Shown here piece after piece: positions 22,451-33,619 of a DNA stretch of 64,000 nucleotides (positions are counted from its first letter, which is position 1; the number at the start of each line of letters is the position of its first letter). Origin of the DNA: Hygrocybe punicea (lineage: Eukaryota; Basidiomycota; Agaricomycetes; Agaricales; Hygrophoraceae); contig OY744473.1 of assembly GCA_963556145.1 (NCBI GenBank), positions 1,426,001 to 1,490,000 on the forward strand, given 5' to 3'. The position numbers and the translations under genes are program-made. Under the pieces are notes generated by a model. That model searched no databases. It worked only from the letters and a program-made list of their open reading frames with translations, and was not told the origin of the DNA.

Positions 22451-25400
22451 GGCCTATGTCCCAAGTCTGTGGAGACGGAGTGAAAATCAAGTTGAAAAAG
22501 AGGAGAGAGGAGAGAGAAAGAGGGAGGGTATCCTAGACTTACCTGGCTACCAGTTGCAACTCTTTCTGCTGTAAAACCGGGTGAAACTATTCAGAAAGCG
22601 TGTGAACAACCTGGATGGCCCATGTCCTTTTTCGGAATCAAGTCCTTAGTCTCGAAAAGGCAGAGCTCTTTTTGGACTAAGGACCCAGCCAATCAAAATC
22701 AAGATGACACATCTTTCCGCGTTTTCGTCACAATCACGTTGTTATGTCACGTCGTCGTTGATCGCGAGTTTGCTGGATTCATTACCTGGGACGTCTCTGG
22801 CAGCACGACTCATTCCTGGCAACATCGCGTCTTACAGTTCAGTCTCACAACAATCCAACAGCCGGCAATTTCAGCAACTTAAATCTTGGTGGCACCCATG
22901 GAGTGATTCAGGTTCAGCGGAAGGGATTGCAATGACGATAAAAGGTATGTTAGCATTGTTTTACTTTCAATATACAGTCTCTGACTACTACGAGTTACAA
23001 AACAAATCTGTTAGAATCATGTCGGTCCCATTTCCGCAAGCCGCCGTTTAACTTCTTTTTCAGATATTCGGACCTTTTCTCCAGGCTTCAACTGAGGATG
23101 GTCACAGCTGCAACTATCACGACATCCACGGCCTGCGCACACAAACCGCTTTGGGCAGAGGGCCTTCACACAGCGTGCGCATCGGTCCCCTTTCCTTCTG
23201 TCAACACCAGCACTCTCCCCAGCGGCCGGGAGCACAAACAAGCGACGTGACGGTGATTCACCGGGTCCATCGAGATTCAGCACAGTTTGTGTGTTAGGCG
23301 GTGGTTGCATGTGCTGAGTTGCATGTGGCCGGTTTTCGAGCGGTGCGTTTTCTGGCTGCTGGGTTTCCGTTGGCATGGAAAGAGCAAGTTGTTCGGCTAG
23401 GTGAGGTATGGGAATAGAACTGTTTTCTGACGCTACTTGAATGTAGAGGGTGCCCGGCTGCTTGTGTGCAGGCCGTGGGTTGATGTGAGAATCAAATGTC
23501 AATGATTGATTGAGCGACATAAAATCTTGACGACGGTGAGGAAAAAACATTTAATAGATCAATATAAAATCTCACCTTCTTCTCTGTAGCAATTGTCCTT
23601 CAGTCCAGCCGGTATCTCGGGAAGTATTGACGGTGGAAGTGTTGACGTAGTGTTCTCATTTATTAATAGGTCATGGAACGGCTTCAAGGATTCCGCATTA
23701 CCTCCCATCAAGATTGTAGCGCATTCAGACTTCCAGTTAAGTGTCCTTTTGTAGTGTCGTTCGAGTTGTGATGGAAGTTTATAGTACAACCGTTTGTTAG
23801 AATCTGTCTCCGTGCGACTTTGGTTGTCGACCGCAGAGTTCCAGGCAATTGTGAGCCGGTGGAAGTCAACAGTCTTGTATGCCTCATGCGGAGGGTAAGT
23901 CTTCTTTAAATTCCTCTTCTTGAATTGGCGGTCATTGATTTCTTTTTTGAATTTTGCATACTCAGCAAAAGTATGAACTGGCGTGATAGGGAAGAGAGTG
24001 CGCTGACGAAGTTGTAGGTAGCGATATCGGTTCATCGGGGAGGTTGAGAGCCTCGTGAGAGTGTGGACAGGAACATCGTGATGATGTGGAATACCTGTAA
24101 CACGTCGAATAGGTAATGCAGTAATGTTGTACTTTTCTGCCAGTTGTGTTGAAAGTGGAACAATGCCAAAAGTCTCTGAAGTAGCTATGCGAGTGACAAG
24201 AACAGGGGGAGCTGGGAATGAGGCTTTAACACCAAGCTCAGTAACAAGTTCAATGATTTCATCAGTGAGCCAGAGGTCAAAATGCCCATGATACTTTTGA
24301 CCAGTCCGATTTCGATGGCCAACCTGAAAGAAAGCTATAAGAAATAGAGGGTGAATAAGTTAATACATACTGTCTTATTCCGACGTAATATCCAGTTCAG
24401 TAATAGAGACTCAGATAATTCTGGGGATGCCTGGAGTGATCCAAATATGCGACGGACTGCCATATGAACTCCTCCTTCAACAGAGTTTGTGCCACGAATT
24501 GTCCGATAAATGGGAAGACCATCTTTGTCAATGCCCATTTGATAGTAGAGTGGAATTCCAGGTGGGTCAGATAAATAGCCTAGCCGAGCTGTCTCAAGAA
24601 GACGTTGGGCCATGGACCAGGCCTCCTTGGAGAAGAAGAGTGCTGAACGTCCTGTCAGAGTAGTACACAGTACATTTCGATAGCCATTGAACAGTTTTTC
24701 AAGCCGTGCGACAAGGATTCTGGGATTAGGGATTTCTCTTCGGATATGGCGGTTGAGTGAAGATGCATTTGCTCGTACAGTGTAGTCCCAGTCAATATTC
24801 TTCAATTGAAGAACAGCTTTGACACGACGTACATCATCCTTGTCACGGATAAAGATGGCTTCTGAAAAATCGTGAACAAACCGCCTATATGCACTATGCT
24901 TCTTTGCGAGAAGGCGCTCTAGACGATCCATAAAGTGAAAAGCATCATCAAATACACGGGTTGGCAGTGTTAATGTTGTAGATGTCTCAGACTGCATTAC
25001 AACATCCTTAAATGATATATGAGATATATTATTGAAGAAGAAAGAGGAAATAAATACCACATCATCTGCTGGTCCCTCATCATCAAGAGCATTGGCTGAT
25101 TGGCCATCAGAAGGCTCAGGCTCGAAGTTGTCGTCGTCAGACTCTTCTCCTGTGTCGGTGGCAGGCGGAACAAGGCTGGAACCGGAACTCTCAGATTCAG
25201 ATATTGAGAGTGTGAGTGGTTCAACCATATCAGCTGGTGTGGGAGAAATTGGGGCAGGAGATGCAAATGCACAAGCAAGTGATGCCTCAGATGTAGGGAT
25301 AGACAGTGGAGATCTCTCGCTTCGTGTTCATAGGGTTGAAGTTGTTACAACTGCCAACTGTCCATGTGTGTAGATCCACTGAATACACTGAGAATGGATG

Positions 25401-28298
25401 GCATGAACATATCCTGGGACCAAAATGCAAGTGAGTTTGATGAGAGAGCGAGAAGCAGTGATATTGATTTTCCGAAGTGAACCAGCATCATCGTTCACTG
25501 CCTGTATGAATCCATCGTGAGGCCAGACAAGGATGGCTTCAGCCACTGGCTTGTTGCTGTGGCAGAGAGTGACAGGAAGATTGTTGCAATTTTTCTGGTA
25601 TGGTGCAAGAGGAAGTCCTACAGATTCCTGTTGGCCAAGGGAGAGATAAACTTGCCAGATAGCCTCTATGTGGTGATGAAGTTGGGTTGTGTACTCTGAG
25701 TTCCAATAACCAGATGGGGGAAACACTGGAGGCACAAAGGACTTTTCAAGAACTGCTCCAACCAGGGTCTGAAGAGGTGCAGATCCATGAGAGACAAGAC
25801 CCTTCAGCTTTGCATATTGGCCAAGCTCAATGTGGGATGAGTTTGACTTCATTGCAGCCCGCTGGATCTCTATGTTGCCATATATGTTTGCAACATCAAG
25901 GAGAAGTTGTTGAACGTGACACCCCAATTTAAGAATTGACGTATTGGTGAGAATTGCTTGAAGCGAGGGAGGGAAATGAATATTTGCGGTGATATTAGAA
26001 GTCTATTATGCTTATGAGTACAGTGAGTGAATAAGCAGGAGGTTCTTGTTACTTACCCTGAATACAATATTCTGATCTTTTGTCCGGAGCTGAATCGCCT
26101 GAATAGTCTGGTTACCAGAGTCCGCTGAGCCACTTTCTGGCAAATGCGTCGTTTGTATTGACACCGCAACCACAAAATGTGACATGGGAGTATTTCTGAC
26201 TTCCTCAAGGATGTCAAAGCAAAGCTCGTCCATCACAATAGTATCATCAGTAAATTCTCGGTGAACCTTGTGTGCACATTGAAATTGGGGCAGATTTGTC
26301 CACAAAGTAATATGCTCAACATCTTGTCGTAAAGATGGAGTAATTGCTTCATGAAATCCTCGCTCGACTACAATACTTGTGAGATTTGTATCTGATTTAA
26401 AATAAATAAAATACCTTGTGGATTGTCTGTGTATAGAAGACTACACGGCGGGTGTCCATTCTCAGCCAAACCAGCTGAAACGCCCTTCAGCTGATCTGTA
26501 ACAAAGGAGAGTGATTTCGACGGGACTAGGGTGATTGACCGAACTTCCTCAAACTGGTTGACATTAGTGTACGAAGCCTCATGGATCTTTTGACCGTTAA
26601 GGCCTCCCATATATTTGAGATACTAATTGAAATTTTAGTATGCATGGACAGTGAATAAGAGGGATGATCTTACATCAAATGTATGATCAACCTTCATAAC
26701 TGTAGCAGGGAGACATGCTTGTGCTCGTTCTATAAAGATACGGTGCGCTGTGACCCAATCAACAAACATTGCCTTCAGGTATTGCACTGAGGGCGGAGCA
26801 CCCCCATATCGAAGAGGATCCTTGAATGAAGAGAATTGTGGAATCTGTTGAGGACCGTAAAGATTGTAGTGTCGAGCGGCATCGTAATACATCAGCTCAA
26901 GCTCTGCATGCTCTTTATGCTGAAGCTCGGACATCATAGCCGAAAACGGCGCAGGTCCAAAGCGAGTTGCAAAATTATTGCACATTTGCGACATTGTCCT
27001 CTTATCAATTGCTCCACAAGCACTAATATATGCTGGTTACATGTGAGACATTACCTTGAAGTGTAGAATATATAGCAAAGACTTACCTGGAAACGCAGCT
27101 GAGACAAACCGTGGTAGTTGAGCAATGATATGCGGATCGGTACCCTGCCAGCTGGTGCCACAGCCAGCGTCATTGTCCCGCCGCTTATCACAAATGAAGC
27201 GGCTTGTGAGAATGTAGTAGTCTGATGGAAAGCATCGCACTCGACGGGCAATCGGGTCACTGTTATATCCTGAAATTGGAAATTAGATAGCGGACTGTGA
27301 TGACCTCAAAGAAACATACCGTTTAATGACAACCGGCCATTACAGGTACACTTGAAGAAATCTGGCGCGCCTGGAAGATACGTAGGGAGCCACACAAAAA
27401 TGTCACGAGAGCATAGACGATCCGGTTGAAGCCCCGTCAACACTGCATCATGCAACGCAAAAACAGCATGCTTCGGACGGATAAAAAAATGACCTCGACA
27501 ATAGCATGCAGGCTGTTTATAATCTCGAATGTCCTTCTTGATCTGCTTGAGAGCGGCACTCAGATGCTGGTGGACCACAGACTGTTCTCGGGCTTCAGAG
27601 AATTCGGTTTCTTCTTGAGCAATACGGGGCGCATCTTCGTTTGTGTCAAGAATTCCATTAGATATGCTATCGTCGATTACTTGTACACCGTTCACAATGT
27701 CCCGATGCTCGTCGTTCTCCTTGATAAACGACATGGCTTCTTCTAACCTGGTGAATTCTTCATGCGTCAGCGGCAAATTTGAGGCTGAAGAATGCGAAAT
27801 CAGAATAGATTACACACAAAAGAATATGTAAATAATCACCGTTGTGACCTTCTTCCGCACACAAGCCCCCCGACGATCCGTTCTCCAGGGCCTCACTCAT
27901 TGGAGTTGCCTGGGATGCTCCAGGTTCAAGAGAAGCCGTTGTTGATGGAAAAGGAAAGCTTCGACTTCGGTGCATGAAGAAAACGTCTGATTCTGCAGGC
28001 CGTACTGATTCTTGATCCATAGAAGTCGTCGCTGGTCCGGAATTTGTCGTGGACCGCCCGAGTTTCTTCCTCCCCGCTCCCTCCCGAAAACCTCCCCAGT
28101 TCTCACCATACTTCCGCTTTGCAGGTTCCGTCCTTGATCCAGAGGATGTAGCGGCCGTCACTGCTGATTGATCCATGAAGAGACGAGCAAACGAGCGATA
28201 TGAGTGAGCCTCATGTATGCTTAGTCATTGTCCTGGTGGCGGTGCATGTCCTTAGTCCGGATTAAGACTAAGGTCTCCACAGGCCTGTTACATAGGCC
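22451..28298 (-). mobile_element. T1 DNA transposon, copy B (5,848 bp)
   Basis: Exact mirror of copy A: every position x of copy A corresponds to 40639-x. Flanks are GAACGCAA at 22443-22450 and GAAAATCG at 28299-28306. All reading frames of the two copies are identical, so divergence is at or near zero. Confidence 0.88.
23017..28176 (-). pseudogene. T1 transposase, copy B
   Basis: Same gene as copy A on the opposite strand, with the same ten exons mirrored. The first exon starts at 28176 and the stop is at 23017. It carries the same in-frame TGA at 25328-25330, so the nonsense change predates the duplication or was spread by gene conversion. Domain order and motifs are as for copy A: AT-hook-like start, zinc region, first and second Asp, exonuclease-like insertion, Glu in GTNSVEGGVH, C-terminal cysteine cluster. 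Confidence 0.82.
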
Positions 28299-28813
28299 GA
28301 AAATCGCTAAGTCAGAACTCACAATGTTTGGCACTCCATTTCGCCAAACTTTGCCAAATGGTCCGTGCGCGACCTCAAAACATATATAAGCTTAACACAT
28401 ATTTATATTTCTCGCACTTGCTTCGGTTTATTCCTCTATCTTTTAGTGACTTATAGAACAATAACAATAACAATGTATTAGTACTATCGTAAATATATTA
28501 TAGTCCAATTAAAATTATAAAATTATTTGCCTCATCCCAATGAATGATTATCAAGAATATTATATATGGCATTTCTTCACCGTATAGCATTTCTTCACCT
28601 TATAAAATTTTCACAGAAATGCCCGCAAAAGTAGGATCACGCAATTTAGAGAACTTTTTTATGTGCTTTTTATCTACTTTTACGAGAGGTTTGACCTTTT
28701 CCAGGCTAAGGGACTCGGCATGGAAAAGGTGAAACTCTTTTCACCTTTTCCCCCTTTTCCCCCTTGGAAAAGGTGAAAAGGGCCCAAAAAGGGGATATGT
28801 AGTTTTACTGATG
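28299..28813. mobile_element. TE3, part 2
   Basis: The right-hand piece of TE3, ending in the TIR AAAAAGGGGATATG...TTTTACTGATG at 28813. GAAAAGGTGAAA motifs in both orientations form a subterminal cluster (28690-28785). The left edge is the insertion point of T1 copy B (duplication GAAAATCG). No coding sequence. Confidence 0.62.
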
Positions 28814-29931
28814 CCTTTCTCGTTTGCTTACTAAATTCGAGGAAGACATCTGTTATCATGTCATCAGTGATTGAAGTGTCTGCATATCCATCAACGTCAT
28901 GTGGAGCTGAGAATTTCATCAAAGAAGTGTGCTGGAATGGCGATATACGATGTTGCTGAAAACTCTGTAAGTATTCAAGCTCTCTTTGTTTGTATTCCAA
29001 TAGATGAAACTCTGATATTATTTCAGTGGTTCATCACACTGACAAAACAGTCTTATACGTACGCATTATATTCTCAGCAAGTCCCATTGATGTTAATGAG
29101 GGACGAAGCTCAATTATCAGGTTGAAAAGATCGTGTGTAACGGCACATCGTTTGAAGAAGTGGGGAATGCCACCTGGATACGGGTAAGCCAATCACATTT
29201 ATGTTACAAGATGATCACTAACGTGGAATGGCCCAATGTTCCCATTTCATCCAGAAGACCGGATTTGTAGTTGCGAAACAGAAGGACCCTTCGTCGGTGC
29301 CGGTGCTGGATTTTGCATGGGAGAAATGACCCTCGCATGTTTTGCAAATCAGTTGATAGCCCAGGGCAGTTTCTTCTTCATGGACACCATGTACATTGCG
29401 GTGGCCTGTTGTGGTCCAGCCATCCCAGCGTATGTCGGTGTTCTCACATTGAGGACACTTGTCGAGATTGTGATAAAATGGGTGGATTATATTCAGTGGT
29501 TTTATGTAAGCTGTCTTCGGCTGGATGATTGGTGCTGATTGACGCTTTCGAACATGTAGATACGAGGGGGGGATGAAACGAGGGCCAAGCAGTGGTATGT
29601 CCTTTGGTAGGTTATGTGGAAGGCCGTCTTTTTTAGAGTTGCCGTGACATTTGGTTTGTTTATAGATAAAGTTCACGTATTCCACAACGTGTGCATTCCA
29701 CTCAAGCTGCGGCGTGAAACTGGATTGATTTCTTGTTCCAGAACCACGATGTTTTGTCCAGGATTGCACCCGACCATCCACCTGCATTATGTTAGGCTTC
29801 TATCAAAATCAAACCAGAAAGCAACTAACCGCGCTTTTCCATTTAGCCTCAAAATCCTTCTTTTCCTTGATCAGCACGGCAGCAGAATTTTTGATAATTG
29901 ACATCACAACAGACGGTTCGAATGTTGACAT
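28814..29931 (-). pseudogene. T2 transposase, N-terminal part (DUF6729-like zinc region)
   Basis: The start ATG at 29931 lies in a good context (CCACCATGT). Exon 1 29931-29830; exon 2 29781-29223; exon 3 from 29173 to about 29070; a last exon to 28814, where TE3 cuts the frame after F-S-K-Q-T-R-K. Exon 2 holds LLGPRFIPPSYL, CPQCENTDIRWDGWTT, GHRNVHGV and LICKTCEGHF, the zinc-binding N-terminal region shared with T1. The gene continues at 19429-22322. Start and donor/acceptor sites are clear except between exons 3 and 4. Confidence 0.75.
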
Positions 29932-30175
29932 GGTGGTGGAAAACGAGATCGCGGGGGAAGTTTCAGATCACTATGGTCACAAATTCTCTTGCGGCGGCAT
30001 TTCCACCACGGAAATTAGATGTGAGCCTGAGTTGCCCTGGCCGGCATTTAATATATTTAGTTTAAGGCTGTTCCTACTAGTGCGCTACTGTGAAGTATTA
30101 TAAAATATATTATCTGTACTGCTCGATCAATTTGTATAGGGGTGTTTTACACTTTACTTCAAGCTTTTGTTTGTG
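29932..30175. promoter_or_regulatory. Divergent promoter region between T2 and the XPG-like gene
   Basis: Only 244 bp separate the two start codons, which point away from each other, so both genes must share this control region. No clear TATA element; the sequence is AT-rich near 30045-30120. Confidence 0.5.
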
Positions 30176-32182
30176 ATGGGTGTAAAGGGACTTTGGACTG
30201 TGCGTCAAGCTCAAGCATTCCAAGTTGCACCAGTTTATCAGTTTGCAGATTCTTCTACCAGCAGCCGAAGAGCGATCGCTCACTGAGATTGCCGTTTCTG
30301 AGGGATTCGTGGCAAATCGACGTGGATTGCAGAATATCATCATAGGCATAGATGCAAGGTAGGAACGAAACATGTTAAATACTACAATATGCTAATATGG
30401 CTGCTTCTGAGTATAGCATTTGGATTAACGAAGCGCAATTTGCATTTCGTATTGGCCACGCCCAAGCTGGCCAAAACCCTGAACTTCGCATCATTTTCTT
30501 CAAATTAGCTCGCCTTCTCCAAGCACCGGTAACACCACTCTTTGTGTTTGATGGCCCCAGGCGTCCTTCTGTTAAACGTGGGGTCAAAGTTGTTACAAGG
30601 CCAAACTGGTTGACTGCTCCACTTCAAGAGCTTTTGGATGCGTTTGGGTATCACTATTACACGGTGAGCATTATTGGTATTTGCATTCAAGCTTGAATTT
30701 AACTAATATGCACAAAAGGCACCAGGAGAGGCCGAGGCCGAATTGGCATATCTCAATGAAGCCAATATTGTGGATGCTGTCATTACTGATGATAACGATG
30801 CATTCATATTTGGGGCCACGCACGTTATTCGCAAGTGAGCATCCCCCTACATTAGGATTTTCATGTGTGTACTGACTCGGAGTTGTGGTTACCGTGACAA
30901 GTTGGAAGGCAACAGTCGACTCCGTCAAGATCTATTCATTGCAATCAATTGCAGAAACGCCTGAGGTGTCTCTTACTCGCGGTGGCATGATCCTAATTGC
31001 GTTGCTAAGCGGCGGCGATTATAATCCTGTAGGCTCCAAGTCTTTTGTCTGTTTTAGTTCCTGTCTGATTGTTTGTCAAGGCTGGACTCCCAAACTGTGG
31101 GGTTGCGATCGGTCATGGTCTTGCTCAGGCAGGCCTCGGCGATTCTTTGTTGACCGCAGCACTCAATTTATCAGCAGTTGAGCTTGATGCCTTTCTTGTG
31201 TTATGGCGACAAGAGTTACGTGAAGAATTGTCATCAAATTCAAGTGGCTGCTTGTCTCGGAAATACGTGTCATTGGCCAAAAGCATCCCTGAATCCTTCC
31301 CTGACCCTAAGCACTTACTTTTCTACGCAAAGCCGACAACATCGCATTCCGAAAACACAACTCCAGACCTTTCATTCAGGTGTCGTCTACCAGATATTGG
31401 AAGGCTGGCCAGAATTTGCAAGCGGCGCTTCGATTGGAAATGTAGTGTGGGAGGCTTCTTGACCAAATTCAACCAGGTTTGGGATGGTCTCTGTGTACGA
31501 ATGCTTTGTGCTTCAGTAAGTCTCATTCCGTGTTGGTTCTTTCATAAAAGTGAATTTTAGCACACAGGACTGTTTTAGCTCTTTACCACAATACGGCGGC
31601 TTTGGGATGTCTTCCGTTCACCGTATTCGCTCATCAAAATTGGCAAAAGCTCCAGCAGCTGCCCTTAGGCTGTATCGTGTCGATTACTCAACGTCGGCAC
31701 TCAATTCTAGCATTGATGACTCTGAGTCTGTGCCTGGAGCAACAACGTTGCGCTCTGTTTGGATTCCTGCTCCTCTCTTGGACTATTCACTCCCTGGCAT
31801 GGTTGCAGATTATAAGAATCGACATCCTTCCGCCAATCGCAACAGCAGTCCTCTGAAACCGGTATGATCTTCACGTTTTCTTTTTATTCTGATCTCCCAT
31901 TCGTCTTCAAAGATTTTTGCAGAACTTCGAAACCATCTGGGGACAGCACCTGGGCCAAGTTTTGCTCTTAGCTCAGGCACTGGTCATCATGCCGTTGCCC
32001 CATTTCTAGATGAGGTGATCGATCTCACTGATAATGACGAGCCACTGGCAGTGGCCTCAGGCTCAGGAATTGACCGTGAGGTGATTGATCTGACCCAGGA
32101 TGGTTCTGAAGGGTACGTACCACACCCTGGCCATATGTCATTTGGAATCATTGTTGGCATTGAATACAGTGAAGCTGCATAG
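30176..32182 (+). CDS. XPG/GEN1-like structure-specific nuclease, transposon-borne
   Basis: Eight exons: 30176-30199, 30249-30358, 30417-30663, 30719-30834, 30902-31028, 31081-31515, 31568-31861 and 31913-32182, 540 codons without a stop. N-region: MGVKGLW then IIIGIDASIWI. Then VFDGPRRPSVKR, APGEAEAELAYL, ITDDNDAFIFGA and LLSGGDY: all acidic residues of the Rad2/XPG active site are present. A GEN1-like middle follows (CKRRFDW, VWIPAPLLDY). The C terminus carries two SUMO-interaction-like motifs, EVIDLTDNDE and EVIDLTQDG. A final intron (GTACGT to GCATAG) could replace the last residues and extend the gene to about 32210. The protein should cut branched DNA or flaps. Its place inside the transposon next to T2 suggests a role in transposition or repair; that role is inferred. 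Confidence 0.85.
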
Positions 32183-32576
32183 CACGCAGCCCAAAGCGGT
32201 CGAACTGTAAGAGTATGCGTTCGTTTTCTACCAATTTTCTATGTATCTATGCGTAACTGTACTAGTATCCGAGTCTTTGATGAAAAACCCTGGGCTAAGT
32301 CAGCGATCCCGATAAGGAAAACCCTTGGCCCAAGAACGCACCAGATGGCCTCGAAAACCCCTTCAAATGACCGATTTTTCAGACGCGAGGTTGTTGATTG
32401 TCATGTGACCTCGTTTGTTGACGTGTTTCCACAAATGGTCCGTGCACCAAATAAAGGTATATAAACCCGCCACAATCCGCTATCTAATTTGGGGCATACC
32501 GCCTCATTAAATAATAGTAGTTAGTACTAACAATAATAATAATTAATAAATATGTAATGAGAACTTCGGGGAATGC
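32183..32576. other. Non-coding right-hand segment of the T2/XPG transposon
   Basis: No gene. It contains GCTAAGTCAG (32294), CAAATGGTCCGTGC (32432) and TATATAAA (near 32458). All three recur in the same order in TE3 at 28305, 28355 and 28383, suggesting related promoter or terminal sequences. Confidence 0.45.
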
Positions 32577-32859
32577 TACTTGGGGAGGAATCCTCCTTAG
32601 GACTCCTTCAGGACTCCTTGAGGAGGAACACTCCTCAGGACTCCTTGAGGACTCCTTGAGGACTCCTTAGCCACTCCTTGGTCAGGAGTCCTTAGGAGGG
32701 CCAAGGAGTCCTTACAAACTCCTTAAGGAAAAAGTTTCTATGGTGAGGAAATCAAGGCCTCCTTGAGGACTCCTTGAGGAGTCCTTGCAATTTGGCAGAG
32801 GAGTCCTTGAGGAGTCCTTAAGGAGTACTAAGGAATGCGTGGTAGAGTGTGATGTCCTC
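32577..32859. repeat. Right terminus and subterminal array of the T2/XPG transposon
   Basis: About 18 copies of AGGACTCCTT / AAGGAGTCCT in both orientations lead to the terminal repeat, which ends at 32859. It is the counterpart of 7069-7290. Confidence 0.75.
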
Positions 32860-32867
32860 GTCCTGAG
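32860..32867. repeat. 8-bp target-site duplication of the T2/XPG transposon, right copy
   Basis: GTCCTGAG, identical to 7061-7068. Confidence 0.85.
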
Positions 32868-33617
32868 TGTTGCCCCGCCAGGCATCCTCATTCATGGCTC
32901 TGTGGACCTGTCTCATACCATCACTTCTCCACACCGGATCAAAGCTGTTCGCTTGCCTCTGCGAATCATCCACGCACCCCCACATTCTCGGTTCTGACAT
33001 GGGGAAGAGCCTGTACTTTGCTTCCACATTGTATTCTTCCATCCTCTTCGTCCTTTCCTGAAATACTCTGCAGTTACGATCAGCAGCCCCGTGCCCTGTC
33101 TCCTTGCAATTAGCGCATTTGAGAGGCACCCCCCCGGCAATACCACACGCAGGATCCATTGTGCAATGCATCCCTGCACATCTCGCACATATGTCATGGA
33201 TGGATTTACAGTCCTTTGCTATGTGGCCGAAACCCTGACATTTCATACATCGCTGTGGTTCCTGTAGCATCTTTCTCGTGCGGCACTACTTTCCTTTGAT
33301 GTATACGCCGTGCTCTAATGCATGGTTCGCGGCTTCTCGCGATATGAGGCCTAGGGTCAAAAATGCATAGCGCTGCCCCTCCGCCCTCAGGTGTGCAGGT
33401 TTGATCCATCTGGCCTCGCATATCGACAAGCGTGGAAGTGCACTGTCCTGTTCGATCTTTTCGAGTGCTGCTTGTTCTTCGGGGACGAAGGTAGTGGGGA
33501 CATATTCCACGACGATTTGACACGACCCCGCTAGCAATATTGACGCACCTCCGAAATGCTGCATGAATTCGCGTATTACATCGTTTCTTCGCATGTATCT
33601 CGCCGCCTCAGAGTCCC
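32868..33617 (-). pseudogene. LINE ORF1, middle part with zinc knuckles
   Basis: Minus-strand frame with an RNA-binding-like region (DSEAARYMRRNDVIREFM, VVEYVPTTF) and three cysteine/histidine knuckles: CMKCQGFGHIAKDC (CCHC), a C-x2-C type with CARCAGMHC, and CANCKETGHGAADRNC (CCHC). One in-frame TAG at 33286-33288. It continues upstream at 34811 beyond the foldback block, and downstream at 7060 beyond the T2/XPG transposon. Confidence 0.82.
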
Positions 33618-33619
33618 TA

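Larger units (their letters stand above)
7069..32859. mobile_element. Large DNA transposon carrying a DDE transposase (T2) and an XPG-like nuclease
   Basis: It is bounded by an 8-bp duplication. Starting right after the duplication, both termini are collinear: ten diverged bases, then CACTCTCCCACACATTCC on the left and CACTCTACCACGCATTCC on the complement of the right end, then TTAG. Both ends continue into arrays of AAGGACTCCT/AGGAGTCCTT. Inside are the T2 transposase (now split) and, divergent from it, an XPG/GEN1-like nuclease. Later insertions (KDZ remnant, foldbacks, TE3, two T1 elements) have inflated it to 25.8 kb. Which internal segments were original is inferred; the boundaries are read directly. 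Confidence 0.8.
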
